From: DP-19 sp036496285
Lineage (GTDB): Bacteria; Desulfobacterota; Binatia; UTPRO1
Assembly: GCA_036496285.1 (NCBI GenBank)
Contig: DASXLI010000100.1
Coordinates: 4,441 to 68,440 of the forward strand
DNA length: 64,000 nucleotides
Direction of reading: 5' to 3'
The notes below the pieces were generated by a model. That model searched no databases. It was given only the letters and a program-made list of their open reading frames with translations, and was not told where the DNA came from. Of the stretch, positions 1-8,295 are shown in pieces. Numbering within the stretch: position 1 is the first letter of the stretch; each line of letters opens with the position of its first letter. A program made the position numbers and the translations under genes.

Positions 1-151
1 TCTCCAGCAGGCGCGCGTACACACCGGCCCACGGCGAGTTCGCAAGGGCAAGCGCGACGACCGTACAGGCGAGCAGCGCCAGGCCCCGCGCCACCCCTCC
101 GCCGGGATGCGAAGCATGCGAGTCCGACGGCGCGGATGCAGATGGCGTCAC
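1..151 (-). CDS. nhaA: Na+/H+ antiporter NhaA, N-terminal fragment (cut by window edge)
   Basis: Only the first 50 or so codons are inside the window; the gene runs off the left edge. Read on the minus strand from a GTG at 151, it gives a short polar leader, then a hydrophobic helix ending in LALANSPWAGVYARLLE. The ANSP-W-x3-Y pattern after the first helix is typical of NhaA, the inner-membrane antiporter that exchanges cytoplasmic Na+ for periplasmic protons. GGAAGAG lies just upstream of the GTG and supports this start. The stop of the LssY-domain lipoprotein gene is 22 bases upstream on the same strand, so the two may be cotranscribed. The family call rests on about 20 residues. Confidence 0.7.
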   Translation of the reverse strand, partial: MTPSASAPSDSHASHPGGGVARGLALLACTVVALALANSPWAGVYARLLE

Positions 152-173
152 GTGGGGCGTCTCTTCCGACGGC

Positions 174-1427
174 TCAGCGTGCGGGCATGCCTTCCCACTC
201 GAAGAGACGGATCTCCTCGAGGGAAGTCGGCTCGTCTCCGAACGTCATCACGGCACGGAGCCCGTCAGTGAAGAAGGGGGTGCCGTCTGCCATGTGGCGC
301 GGGGCCGACGACGGCGTCGACCCCACCCCTTTCACCCAGCCGAAACCAGCCAGCCTCTGCGAGCGCAGCATGTCCTGCAGCAGATATGCCCGAGCCTCGT
401 CCACGTCGGGATCCACCTCGTGCGTGACGATTCCCTTGAGGCCGAACGACAATCCGATGTCGCGACTGATCTGGCCGATCCAAACGGGCTTTCCCTCGAA
501 ACGCAGACGCGTCTGCCACAACCGCAGGTGGTTACGTTCCCGTGCCGTTTCCCGCGTCTTCTGTAGCGACAGATCCTGACGGCGATCGAACGCGTAGACC
601 GCGCCGATGGGCGCGTACCGATACTGATGACCGAAGAAGTACGACCAGAACGCCCTGAGCGCCGCGCCAGGGCGCAGGACCTCCGCCATGTGCCAACCCG
701 TACGCGCGAAGCTCGGCAAAATCTCGTCCTGAGTCCCGATCAATACGAAGTTGAGCGGATCCTCGAGGCCGCTACCATTCTTCGTGGTCGCGCAACATGG
801 CATTCGCTCCAACGCCTCCCGAAGCGCGCTCTCGTCCACGTCCTGGATCTGATCGGTCCCGTAGATCTGCTCGTGATCCTCCTCGCGATAGTCCGTGCGT
901 AGCCCCGGAATGCGAACGAAGAAGAAGAACTCCACGAGACGACGCGCCCCGATCAGGTCGACGTTGATCGGCTTGACGCCCTGATCGAGATTGGTGAACA
1001 GCCATCCGGCACTGTGCTGTCGCGCCCCGATGAAGGGCTCGATGACACCGGCGAGAAAGTGGGTCCGCATGCTTTCGTTGGCGCCCGGCCGCAGCCGGTA
1101 GCGCGCCCGGTTGGCTGCTTCGAGTGGAGTGAAGTAGCCGGGGTCGAGGTTGGAGGGCATGAACCAGTACGGCAGGTCGGTGCCGTTGTCGATGTCCAGC
1201 CACACCGGCTGAATGCCGTTGCTCGCGAGTGGCACGCCGAACAGGCGGGCGCTCTCTTCGTCGCTCGGGACGGCGACCGTCACTCGGATTCCCGCCCGCG
1301 TTTGCGTCGCAGCGCGCTCGAGCAGCAAGGGCACGCTGGTCAGAGGCCGGACGTGATACGGCGCACAGCCGAGAGACACCGTTGCGCACAGGAGAAGGAG
1401 ACCTGCTCCTCGGAGTTGCAGCGCCAT
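174..1427 (-). CDS. LssY C-terminal domain lipoprotein
   Basis: A 417-residue exported protein. The start at 1427 gives a short hydrophobic signal (LRGAGLLLLCATVSLGC) with a lipobox-like Cys at about residue 20; the reading frame is open further upstream but only with non-signal sequence. The body matches the LssY C-terminal domain, seen in FVLIGTQDEI, GWHMAEV, a Y/F-rich GHQYRYAPIGAVYAFDRRQDLS segment, RNHLRLW and PVWIGQISRDIGLS. The biochemical role of this domain is unknown; it often occurs in lipoproteins or fused to PAP2 phosphatases. A second, damaged copy lies at 11765-12547. The divergent carbonic anhydrase gene starts 93 bases away. Confidence 0.75.
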   Translation of the reverse strand: MALQLRGAGLLLLCATVSLGCAPYHVRPLTSVPLLLERAATQTRAGIRVTVAVPSDEESARLFGVPLASNGIQPVWLDIDNGTDLPYWFMPSNLDPGYFTPLEAANRARYRLRPGANESMRTHFLAGVIEPFIGARQHSAGWLFTNLDQGVKPINVDLIGARRLVEFFFFVRIPGLRTDYREEDHEQIYGTDQIQDVDESALREALERMPCCATTKNGSGLEDPLNFVLIGTQDEILPSFARTGWHMAEVLRPGAALRAFWSYFFGHQYRYAPIGAVYAFDRRQDLSLQKTRETARERNHLRLWQTRLRFEGKPVWIGQISRDIGLSFGLKGIVTHEVDPDVDEARAYLLQDMLRSQRLAGFGWVKGVGSTPSSAPRHMADGTPFFTDGLRAVMTFGDEPTSLEEIRLFEWEGMPAR

Positions 1428-1520
1428 GGTTGCGCGACTCTGCCAAGCGCGAGGTGTCCCAGCAAGCCGCGCCTTCTTGCTCTTTGACACGACACGAAGT
1501 GCTGTTGTACGGCTGCGCCG

Positions 1521-2231
1521 ATGACGATCAACCGCTGCATCGCGACGGTCCTTCTTTGTATTCTGGCCCCCGTCCATGGGGTCGCCGGCGAGAAAGGTCT
1601 GGCGGCTGCGCCTGGCAAGCCGCAGGTGCACACACGCGACTCGCAAGCCGCGATGACGCCGGCGAGTGCCCTCGAAGCGCTCAAGGTCGGGAACGCACGG
1701 TTCGTCTCCAACTCGAGCAAACGGCGCAACTGGTCCGCCAAGGTCGTGGCCACCGCAACCGGACAGTACCCGTTCGCCGCCGTGCTCGGTTGCATGGACT
1801 CGCGCGTGCCCGTCGAAGTGGTGTTCGACCAGGGCATTGGTGACGTGTTCACCGTGCGTGTGGCCGGCAACGTCGTGAACGACGACGAGGTCGGGAGCCT
1901 CGAGTACGCCGTCCACGTGGGCGCGAAGCTCATCGTCGTCCTGGGGCACACCAGCTGCGGCGCCGTCAAAGGCGCCATTGAGGGCGTCGAGCTCGGCAGC
2001 CTGACCGGCCTCCTCGCCAAGATCCGACCCGCCGCCGAGACGGCCCGATGTCACGACGCGAAAAACGACGCGTGCGTGACCAAGGTGGCCGAGCAGAACG
2101 TCCTTCTGTCGATGAAGCAGATCCATGAGAAGAGCCCGTACCTCGCCAAGTCCCTCGATGATGGGACGGTGCGGTTGGTCGGTGCGATGTACGACGTCGC
2201 GACCGGCAAAGTCACGTTCTTCCCATCCTAG
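1521..2231 (+). CDS. periplasmic beta-class carbonic anhydrase
   Basis: A 236-residue beta carbonic anhydrase, interconverting CO2 and bicarbonate with a zinc ion. The zinc ligands and catalytic dyad are visible: C91-M-D93-S-R95, then H143-T-S-C146-G-A. Residues 1-23 form a signal peptide (hydrophobic core IATVLLCILAPVHG), so the enzyme should act outside the cytoplasm. Exported beta-class enzymes are less common than cytoplasmic ones. The stop at 2231 lies 18 bases before the next lipoprotein gene and 2231-2250 carries that gene's ribosome site, so 1521-3387 is probably one operon of exported proteins. Confidence 0.9.
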   Translation: MTINRCIATVLLCILAPVHGVAGEKGLAAAPGKPQVHTRDSQAAMTPASALEALKVGNARFVSNSSKRRNWSAKVVATATGQYPFAAVLGCMDSRVPVEVVFDQGIGDVFTVRVAGNVVNDDEVGSLEYAVHVGAKLIVVLGHTSCGAVKGAIEGVELGSLTGLLAKIRPAAETARCHDAKNDACVTKVAEQNVLLSMKQIHEKSPYLAKSLDDGTVRLVGAMYDVATGKVTFFPS

Positions 2232-2249
2232 AAGGCACGGGAGGTGCGA

Positions 2250-2954
2250 ATGCTTCCGACTCGCAATCGCTGGCAATTGGTAGCGGCGACCGTCCTGGCG
2301 GCGACCGTCCTGGTCGGCTCGTCCGGCTGTAGCGGGGTCCGTGCGCGCCGGCAGCCTCCGGCCCCGAGCGGCTTCCTCGGGGACTACTCGCGGCTCGAAA
2401 AGAGTCCGGCCAACGACTTTCTCCAAGTCTACATCACCCCGGGCGTGAATTGGTCAGACTATCATGCGATCCATCTGGATTCCGTCACGTTGTGGGCATC
2501 GAGCCCGAGCCAGGCGAAGCTGTCGGATGCGGATCAGCAACTGCTGACCGACATCCTCTACAAGGCGCTCTACGACGCGTTGAGCGAGCGGTTCTTGATG
2601 GCTGAGGAGCCGGGGCCGCAGACGATCCAGGTCCGCGCCGCCCTCACGCAGGCGAAGGGAGCCAACGTCCCCCTCAACACGATTACGACCGTCGTTCCCC
2701 AACTGCGTATCCTCACGACGCTCGGTGGGCTCGCCGCCGACACCGCCGTGCTGGTCGGCTCGGCGTCGATCGAGATCGAGGGACGCGACGAGATCAGCGA
2801 CCGACTGCTGATGGCCGCCGTCGACGCGCGCGCCGGACAGAAGAGCTTGACCACCATGATGTCCAAGTGGGCAGACGTCGAGGCGGCCGCCAACCTCTGG
2901 GGCAAGCGCGTTGCCGAGTTCTTCGCTCGCCAAGGCGTGCAGCGGAAAGGGTGA
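2250..2954 (+). CDS. DUF3313-like lipoprotein
   Basis: About 234 residues. GGGAGG six bases before the ATG at 2250 decides this start over the in-frame GTG at 2244. The signal peptide has the repeat AATVLAATVLVG and a lipobox ending SSGC at about residue 27, so it is probably a lipid-anchored outer-membrane or periplasmic protein. The following GFLGDYSRLEKSP matches the start of DUF3313 family lipoproteins, which run FL.DYS.L..... No enzyme motif is visible and the function of the family is unknown. It sits between the carbonic anhydrase and a glycine-zipper gene with four bases before the next start. Confidence 0.72.
   Translation: MLPTRNRWQLVAATVLAATVLVGSSGCSGVRARRQPPAPSGFLGDYSRLEKSPANDFLQVYITPGVNWSDYHAIHLDSVTLWASSPSQAKLSDADQQLLTDILYKALYDALSERFLMAEEPGPQTIQVRAALTQAKGANVPLNTITTVVPQLRILTTLGGLAADTAVLVGSASIEIEGRDEISDRLLMAAVDARAGQKSLTTMMSKWADVEAAANLWGKRVAEFFARQGVQRKG
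2283..2312 (+). repeat. 15-bp perfect tandem duplication inside a signal peptide
   Basis: GCGGCGACCGTCCTG occurs twice head to tail (2283-2297, 2298-2312). It encodes a duplicated AATVL in the hydrophobic core of the lipoprotein signal peptide. It lengthens the core by five residues without changing frame and looks like replication slippage. Confidence 0.85.
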
Positions 2955-2958
2955 CGAC

Positions 2959-3387
2959 ATGCGCACACTGACGATGACCGTCACCGGAATCCTGCTCGTT
3001 GCGGGTATCGCCGCCGCCCAGTCGAACGTGTTCGTGTATCCGGCGAAGGGCCAGAGCCAGCGCGACCAGGACATCGACACCGCCGAGTGTCAGCGGTGGG
3101 CCAGCAGCCAGGCCCACAGCGGACCGACCGGTCCGAACTACGATGCCCGGGTCGCGGGCACGGTCAGCGGGGCGGCACGCGGCGCGGCCGTGGGCGCGGC
3201 GGTCGGTGGGATCGCCGGCGGGAAGAAGAAGGCGGGTAAGGGCGCCGGCGCAGGAGCCGTCCTCGGCGGCGTCGCCGGTCACCAGGGCGCCGTCTCACGC
3301 GAGCAGCAGGCGAAAGCCCAGGCGAAGAACGATTGGGCGCGCGCGTTCGCCGCGTGCATGGAAGCGCGTGGCTACAGCGTGAGGTAG
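2959..3387 (+). CDS. secreted glycine-zipper protein
   Basis: A 142-residue protein with a signal peptide (MTVTGILLVAGIAAA) cut before QSN. A polar segment with one Cys (TAECQRW) follows, then an alanine/glycine stretch ARGAAVGAAVGGIAGG and a second run after KKKAGKG, the small-residue pattern of the Gly-zipper families that form paired membrane helices. The C-terminus has another Cys (AACMEARGYSVR), typical of this family. It is probably envelope-associated. The start at 2959 lies four bases after the preceding stop, indicating translational linkage. Confidence 0.75.
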   Translation: MRTLTMTVTGILLVAGIAAAQSNVFVYPAKGQSQRDQDIDTAECQRWASSQAHSGPTGPNYDARVAGTVSGAARGAAVGAAVGGIAGGKKKAGKGAGAGAVLGGVAGHQGAVSREQQAKAQAKNDWARAFAACMEARGYSVR

Positions 3388-3418
3388 ACGCCGGAGCTCA
3401 CTAAGGCTTCATTCTCGA

Positions 3419-3447
3419 TTGACGCCACCGTTGTGGCGGGCTACGCG
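3419..3447 (+). promoter_or_regulatory. candidate sigma-70 type promoter for the SBBP gene
   Basis: TTGACG at 3419-3424 and TACGCG at 3442-3447 are separated by 17 bases. The predicted transcription start near 3454 lies just before the ATG at 3466, which argues against the in-frame GTG at 3433 as start. Pattern match only. Confidence 0.35.
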
Positions 3448-3465
3448 GGCGGTACGAGGCCCGTG

Positions 3466-6400
3466 ATGACCCGATCGTACCTGCGACTCGGCGCACGATC
3501 AGTGGTGCTGCTCGCCGTCGCTCTCCTGCCGCCGCGCGCGAACGCGTCTTCGCCCCCGCTTCGATCGCTTCCCATGCGGTTCGAGCCGAACGTCGGACAA
3601 ACCGATGAAGCCGTTCGCTACGTCGCCCGCGGGCATGATGGGACGGTCTTCTTGACCGCCACCGACGCGGTGCTCGTCGTGCGCAGCGCCGACGGGCACG
3701 AAAAGCCGGCGCCGCAGACGACGATTCGGCTGCGGCCCCTCGGGGCAAGCCGGGCGGCGTCGGCGAGCGCGCTCGACGAGCTTCCCGGGCGGACGAGCTA
3801 CTTTCGCGGCGACCCGACCACCTGGGTGACCGGCGTGAAGAGCTACGCCCGCGTCCGTTACGGTGACGTCTACCCGGGGATCGACCTCGTCTACTACGGT
3901 GGCGACGGCCATCTCGAGTACGACTTCGTGCTCGGCCCGGGTGCCGACCCTCGGCGGATCGCCATCGGGATCGAGGGCGCCGACGCGATCGAGATTGCCG
4001 CCAACGGCGACCTCGTGCTCCACACGGCAACGGGCGAGGTGCGCCAACGGGCGCCACATGTGTACCAGGAGCGTTCCGGAAAGCGCGTGCCGCTCCGCGG
4101 CCACTACGTCAAGCGCGGAACGAATGTCGTCGGATTCGTCGTTGCGCGGTATGACCGACGCCTCCCGCTCGTCATCGATCCCCAGATCGTCTACGCGACC
4201 TATCTCGGCGGTGCCGGCACGGACGTCGTCAACGCGATCGCGGCGGACGGCGATGGCGCCGCGTACGTCGCCGGCTTCACCAGCTCTGCCGACTTCCCTG
4301 CGGCGAACGGTGGCACCGGTGGGAGCGGTGACGACGCGTTCGTCACCAAGCTCAGCGCCGATGGCGCGAGCATCGTCTATACGGCCTTCTTCGGGGGCGA
4401 CGGTCACAGCGAGGCGACCGGTCTCAGGCTCGATTCCACTCATGCCGCCTACGTCGTCGGCGCGACGACCTCCACCGATTTCCCGCGTATGAACGCGTTT
4501 CAGACCACGCGGAAGGGGAACTCGGATGGCTTCGTTCTGAAGCTTGCGCCGGACGGCACGACACTCGTGTACGCGAGCTATCTCGGCGGCAGCGACGACG
4601 ATTTCGACCTGCACCTCACGCTCGACGCCGAGTTGAACGCGTTCGTCACGGGAAGCACACGCTCGACGGATTTCCCGACGGTCAACCCCGTTCAAGCGAT
4701 GAACGGCGGCGATCAAGACGGATTCCTCGCCGTCGTGGCACCCGATGGAGGCGAGCTGCGATTCGCCACGTACGTCGGAGGAAATGGCATCGACAGCTTG
4801 ACGTCCACGGCGATCGATCCCGCCACCGGCGATCTCTTCGTGTACGGCGACACCGATTCCACCGACATCGGCAGCAAGAAGGATACCAGCCGCCTGTTCA
4901 TCACGCATTTGCAGCGTCAGACACCGCTTCCGGCACAGTCGATTGCGGGCGCGCGCAGTGTCTTGGGTGCCATCATCTATGGTCTGCTGGTGGAGCCGGA
5001 GTTCACCTGCTTGCTGTTGGGCGTTTCGCCCGAGGATCTCTCCGACTGTGTGGATTCCGCCGACCTCATACTACTCTTCCTGTTGCTGAGCCCCAGCGAC
5101 AGAGCGCTGTCGACGACCACCGCCAGCCCCACCGGGAACCAGCTGTACATGACGTCCGGCGACTTCTGCATTCCGCAAGCGTCACATTGCCGTGAAGGCG
5201 TCACCTTCCGGTCCCTCGATCCAGCGACTCTGAAGGTCGAGCGCACGGTCACGTTTGCCGGGTCGGGACAGGATCATCCGTTCGCGGCTGCGGCCAACAG
5301 CGACGGTGCGGTGTTCATTGCCGGCGACACGAACTCGCCCGACTTCCCGACGGTCAATCCCGTGCAGAATGCCCTTGGGGGTGGCGACGACGCGTTCATC
5401 GCCGCGATCGGCCCGGGTGGGACCCACCTCGGCTTCTCGACGTACTTCGGCGGCACCGGCGACGATCAGGCAAATGCGATCGCGCTCGACCCGCAGGGCA
5501 ACGTCTACGTCGCGGGCTCGACGATGTCGCCGGGTCTCGCGACGACCGGGGTCGTCCAGACGGGTCGTCACGGTCCGAGCGACGCATTCGTGCTGAAGCT
5601 CACGGCTCCGACGCTCCCGTCCGCGCCGGCGGATCCGAAGCCGCTGCTCAAGTGCGGAAAGACCCTCGGCAAGGCGGCGACCACGCTCGCGGCAGCGCAG
5701 CTGAAGGACGTCGCGCCGTGCACTGGCGGCATTTTGAAGTGCATCCAGACGATTGCCGCGGGGACGAAGCGCGACGCGTGCGTCGCCAAGGCCGCGGCGG
5801 CCTGCACCAAGGACATCGGCAAGACCATGGACGCCGGCGACAAGCTCGACGCCGACATCGCCAAGGCATGCAGCGCCGTGCCGGATGCGACGATGCTGGC
5901 CGTCACCGGCCTCGGCTACACCAACGTCGCCGCGCAGTGCACCTCGCAGTTCGGCACGCCGCTCACTACGCTCGACACCATCTCGCAATGCGTGCGGCGG
6001 GAGTATGCGTGCCGCAGCGACGAGATCCTCGGAACGGAGGAGCCGCGCGCCAAGGAGCTGCTCGGCTTCGCAAGCGTGCCGCCGTCCGACGTCGCGACCT
6101 TGAGCTGCCTGCCCGATCACGCCGGCGTGGGCGCCGATCTCGGCGATCCGAAGGGAGCCGGAAAGGGGGTCGTCACCTGCTCGGGCGCAAGCGCCAAGGC
6201 GGGCGCCGCGTTCCTCGCCAAGAAGCTGAAGAGCCTGCAGGCGTGCGTGGGGGCCGTGTTTGCGTGCGCCGTCACGCAGCCGGGCGACGCGCCGTGCATC
6301 GCCAAAGCACAGACCACCTGCGACAAGAGCTTCACCGCGATCGACACCGCCGCCGCGAAGCTTCAAGCCAGCATCGACAAGGCGTGCGGCGGTCTCGATT

Positions 6401-6624
6401 TTTCCAGCGACCTCGGCGCGGCGGCGGGGGCGAACCTCGGCGTCCTCGCGAGCGATTGCGCGACGCTCGGCGTCGCAAGCATGGCCAGTGCGGCCGACTA
6501 CGAGGAATGCGTGTTCCGCCGCGTCGAGTGCCACGCGGACGAGCTACTCGAGTTCGCGGCGCCACGCGCGGCGGAATTGCTGCCGATGGTCGGACGTCAA
6601 GCGAAGAGCGCGTTCTGCCCCTGA
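3466..6624 (+). CDS. secreted SBBP-repeat beta-propeller protein with Cys-rich C-terminus
   Basis: A protein of about 1052 residues with a signal peptide (SVVLLAVALLPPRANA). An N-terminal domain begins MRFEPNVGQTDEAVRYVARG and contains VDPQIVYATYLGG-like text; this pairing precedes SBBP repeats in other secreted proteins. At least six SBBP blades follow, each with a Y-x-T/S-Y/F-x-GG strand, an A-Y-V-A/V-G strand and SxDFP (for example at 4270, 4450, 4640 and 5340). From about residue 715 the character changes to two tandem copies of a roughly 180-residue helical module rich in Cys, Ala and Lys (KCGKTLGKAATTL, LKCIQTI, AACTKDIGK). Related modules end the two secreted proteins at 8296 and 10486. 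Role unknown; adhesion or surface display is a guess. Confidence 0.82.
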   Translation: MTRSYLRLGARSVVLLAVALLPPRANASSPPLRSLPMRFEPNVGQTDEAVRYVARGHDGTVFLTATDAVLVVRSADGHEKPAPQTTIRLRPLGASRAASASALDELPGRTSYFRGDPTTWVTGVKSYARVRYGDVYPGIDLVYYGGDGHLEYDFVLGPGADPRRIAIGIEGADAIEIAANGDLVLHTATGEVRQRAPHVYQERSGKRVPLRGHYVKRGTNVVGFVVARYDRRLPLVIDPQIVYATYLGGAGTDVVNAIAADGDGAAYVAGFTSSADFPAANGGTGGSGDDAFVTKLSADGASIVYTAFFGGDGHSEATGLRLDSTHAAYVVGATTSTDFPRMNAFQTTRKGNSDGFVLKLAPDGTTLVYASYLGGSDDDFDLHLTLDAELNAFVTGSTRSTDFPTVNPVQAMNGGDQDGFLAVVAPDGGELRFATYVGGNGIDSLTSTAIDPATGDLFVYGDTDSTDIGSKKDTSRLFITHLQRQTPLPAQSIAGARSVLGAIIYGLLVEPEFTCLLLGVSPEDLSDCVDSADLILLFLLLSPSDRALSTTTASPTGNQLYMTSGDFCIPQASHCREGVTFRSLDPATLKVERTVTFAGSGQDHPFAAAANSDGAVFIAGDTNSPDFPTVNPVQNALGGGDDAFIAAIGPGGTHLGFSTYFGGTGDDQANAIALDPQGNVYVAGSTMSPGLATTGVVQTGRHGPSDAFVLKLTAPTLPSAPADPKPLLKCGKTLGKAATTLAAAQLKDVAPCTGGILKCIQTIAAGTKRDACVAKAAAACTKDIGKTMDAGDKLDADIAKACSAVPDATMLAVTGLGYTNVAAQCTSQFGTPLTTLDTISQCVRREYACRSDEILGTEEPRAKELLGFASVPPSDVATLSCLPDHAGVGADLGDPKGAGKGVVTCSGASAKAGAAFLAKKLKSLQACVGAVFACAVTQPGDAPCIAKAQTTCDKSFTAIDTAAAKLQASIDKACGGLDFSSDLGAAAGANLGVLASDCATLGVASMASAADYEECVFRRVECHADELLEFAAPRAAELLPMVGRQAKSAFCP

Positions 6625-6666
6625 GCGCAGGTAGTCGAAGGTGGACGTGGGGATTGCATACGGCAG

Positions 6667-8205
6667 CTAACGCGCTGCCGACGCGCGTTCCATCGTCACC
6701 TCGGCCTCGAGGCTCTCGACGTCGCGATAGATCGAGGCGACGGCGAGGACGCGGCCCTTCTGCTTGAAGCGCAGCACGCAGTCCTTGGCCGTGATGTTGC
6801 CGTCGATCGCGAGCTCATCCCATTTCTCGGCATGGCCGACGTAGTTGATGGGCACGTCGTAGTGCTGGCTCCAGAAGAAGGGCACGGCGGTGAATTGCTC
6901 GCGCGCACCCAGCATGTTGAGCGCGGCCGTCTGCCCTTGCCGCTCGGCGACGACCCAGTGTTCGACGCGGATCGCTTCGCCGCTGTGCGGATCGGGCCAG
7001 CGCGCGATGTCGCCGGCGGCGAAGATGTCGGGTGCGCTCGTCTCGAGGTACGGGTCGACCGTGACGCCGCGATCCAGCGCGAGACCCAGTTGCTCGGCGA
7101 GCGCCAGGCGCGGCCGCACGCCCACGCCGATGACCACCAGATCCGCGTCCAGCGTTCCGCCGCTCTTCAGCGTCGCCCGCTGGCCGGCTATCGCCGTCAC
7201 TGAATCTTCGAGGTGGAACACGACGCCGTGCCCTTCGTGCAGGGCGCGCACGAAGTCGCCCATCTCGGGTCCAAAGATGCGCTCCATCGGCCGCTTCTCG
7301 GGTGCCACGACATGCGTGTCGATGCCGCGCGTGCGCAGCGACGCCGCGGCCTCCAGCCCGATGAAGCTCGCGCCGACGACGATTGCGCGTTTTGCCCCCT
7401 GCGCGTGCGAGATGATCGCACGGCAGTCGGCGAGCGAGCGCAGCGTGTGGACGTGCGGCTGGTCGGCGCCGGGAATCGCCAGCCGCACGGGCTCCGCTCC
7501 CGTCGCGAGAAGCAGGCGGTCGTAGGGGAGCGTGCTTCCGTCGCCGAGCGTGATTTGGTGCGCGCGCGCGTCGACGCGGGTCACGTGTGCCTTCAGCCGC
7601 AGGTCGATACCGTTCTGCGTGTAGTAGTCGGCGGGGCGCAGCGGCAGCCAATCTTCCGGCGCGGTGCCGGCGAGGTAGTCCTTCGAAAGATTCGGACGAT
7701 CGACGGGCGGCGCATCGTCGTTGCTCAGCATGACGATGCTGCCCTCGAAGCCGGCGCGGCGCAGCCGCTCCGCCGCGGCAAAGCCCGCCGCGCCGCCGCC
7801 GACGATCACCATCCGTTGCGGCGCACCGGACGCCGTGGCGCGTGGCTTCGGTGGTGGCTGCGGCCGCTTGCCGTGCACGAAGATGCGGCCATCACGCTGC
7901 TCAACCTGCCAGCAGGAGAGGGGACTGAGCGCCGGCGCATGCAGCGCCTCACCGGTGCGCAGGTCGAAGCAGGCGTGATGCCACGGGCAGCGCACCGTTT
8001 CGTCGACGACCAGTCCGTCGACGAGGGGGCCGTGATAGTGCGTGCAATGGGCGTCGACGGCGAAAATGTCTTCGCCGCGACGCACGAGGAGGACTTCGTC
8101 GTCGCCGACATGGCCGACGAGCTTGCCGCCGTCGGCAAGTTGGGCATCATCGATGCCTTGCGCGAGATCAGGCCCTGCTGGCGTGGCGGTGCCGTCCTCT
8201 GACAT
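6667..8205 (-). CDS. Rieske-domain FAD-dependent pyridine nucleotide-disulfide oxidoreductase
   Basis: A 512-residue two-module enzyme. Residues 20-115 are a Rieske ferredoxin domain with cluster ligands C54-T-H56 and C73-P-W-H76-H. From residue 130 there is an FAD/NAD(P)H reductase with two dinucleotide folds (IVGGGAAGFAAAERL; IVVGASFIGLEAAASL), an FAD motif IFAAGDIARWP and a C-terminal reductase domain (PFFWSQHYDVPINYVGHAEKWDE). This is the architecture of AIFM3-like proteins and Rieske-type ferredoxin reductases. It should pass electrons from NAD(P)H via FAD to the built-in 2Fe-2S cluster; the acceptor is not apparent. It is transcribed alone, convergent with the SBBP gene, and has no signal peptide, so it is cytoplasmic. 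Confidence 0.88.
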   Translation of the reverse strand: MSEDGTATPAGPDLAQGIDDAQLADGGKLVGHVGDDEVLLVRRGEDIFAVDAHCTHYHGPLVDGLVVDETVRCPWHHACFDLRTGEALHAPALSPLSCWQVEQRDGRIFVHGKRPQPPPKPRATASGAPQRMVIVGGGAAGFAAAERLRRAGFEGSIVMLSNDDAPPVDRPNLSKDYLAGTAPEDWLPLRPADYYTQNGIDLRLKAHVTRVDARAHQITLGDGSTLPYDRLLLATGAEPVRLAIPGADQPHVHTLRSLADCRAIISHAQGAKRAIVVGASFIGLEAAASLRTRGIDTHVVAPEKRPMERIFGPEMGDFVRALHEGHGVVFHLEDSVTAIAGQRATLKSGGTLDADLVVIGVGVRPRLALAEQLGLALDRGVTVDPYLETSAPDIFAAGDIARWPDPHSGEAIRVEHWVVAERQGQTAALNMLGAREQFTAVPFFWSQHYDVPINYVGHAEKWDELAIDGNITAKDCVLRFKQKGRVLAVASIYRDVESLEAEVTMERASAAR

Positions 8206-8295
8206 CGTGCTTCCCTTCCCGGTTGCAACGCCAGCCTAACGCTGGGGCGCACGGCAGTACAGGGATTCTCGCGGGCCGCGGCGCGCGATGCGGCG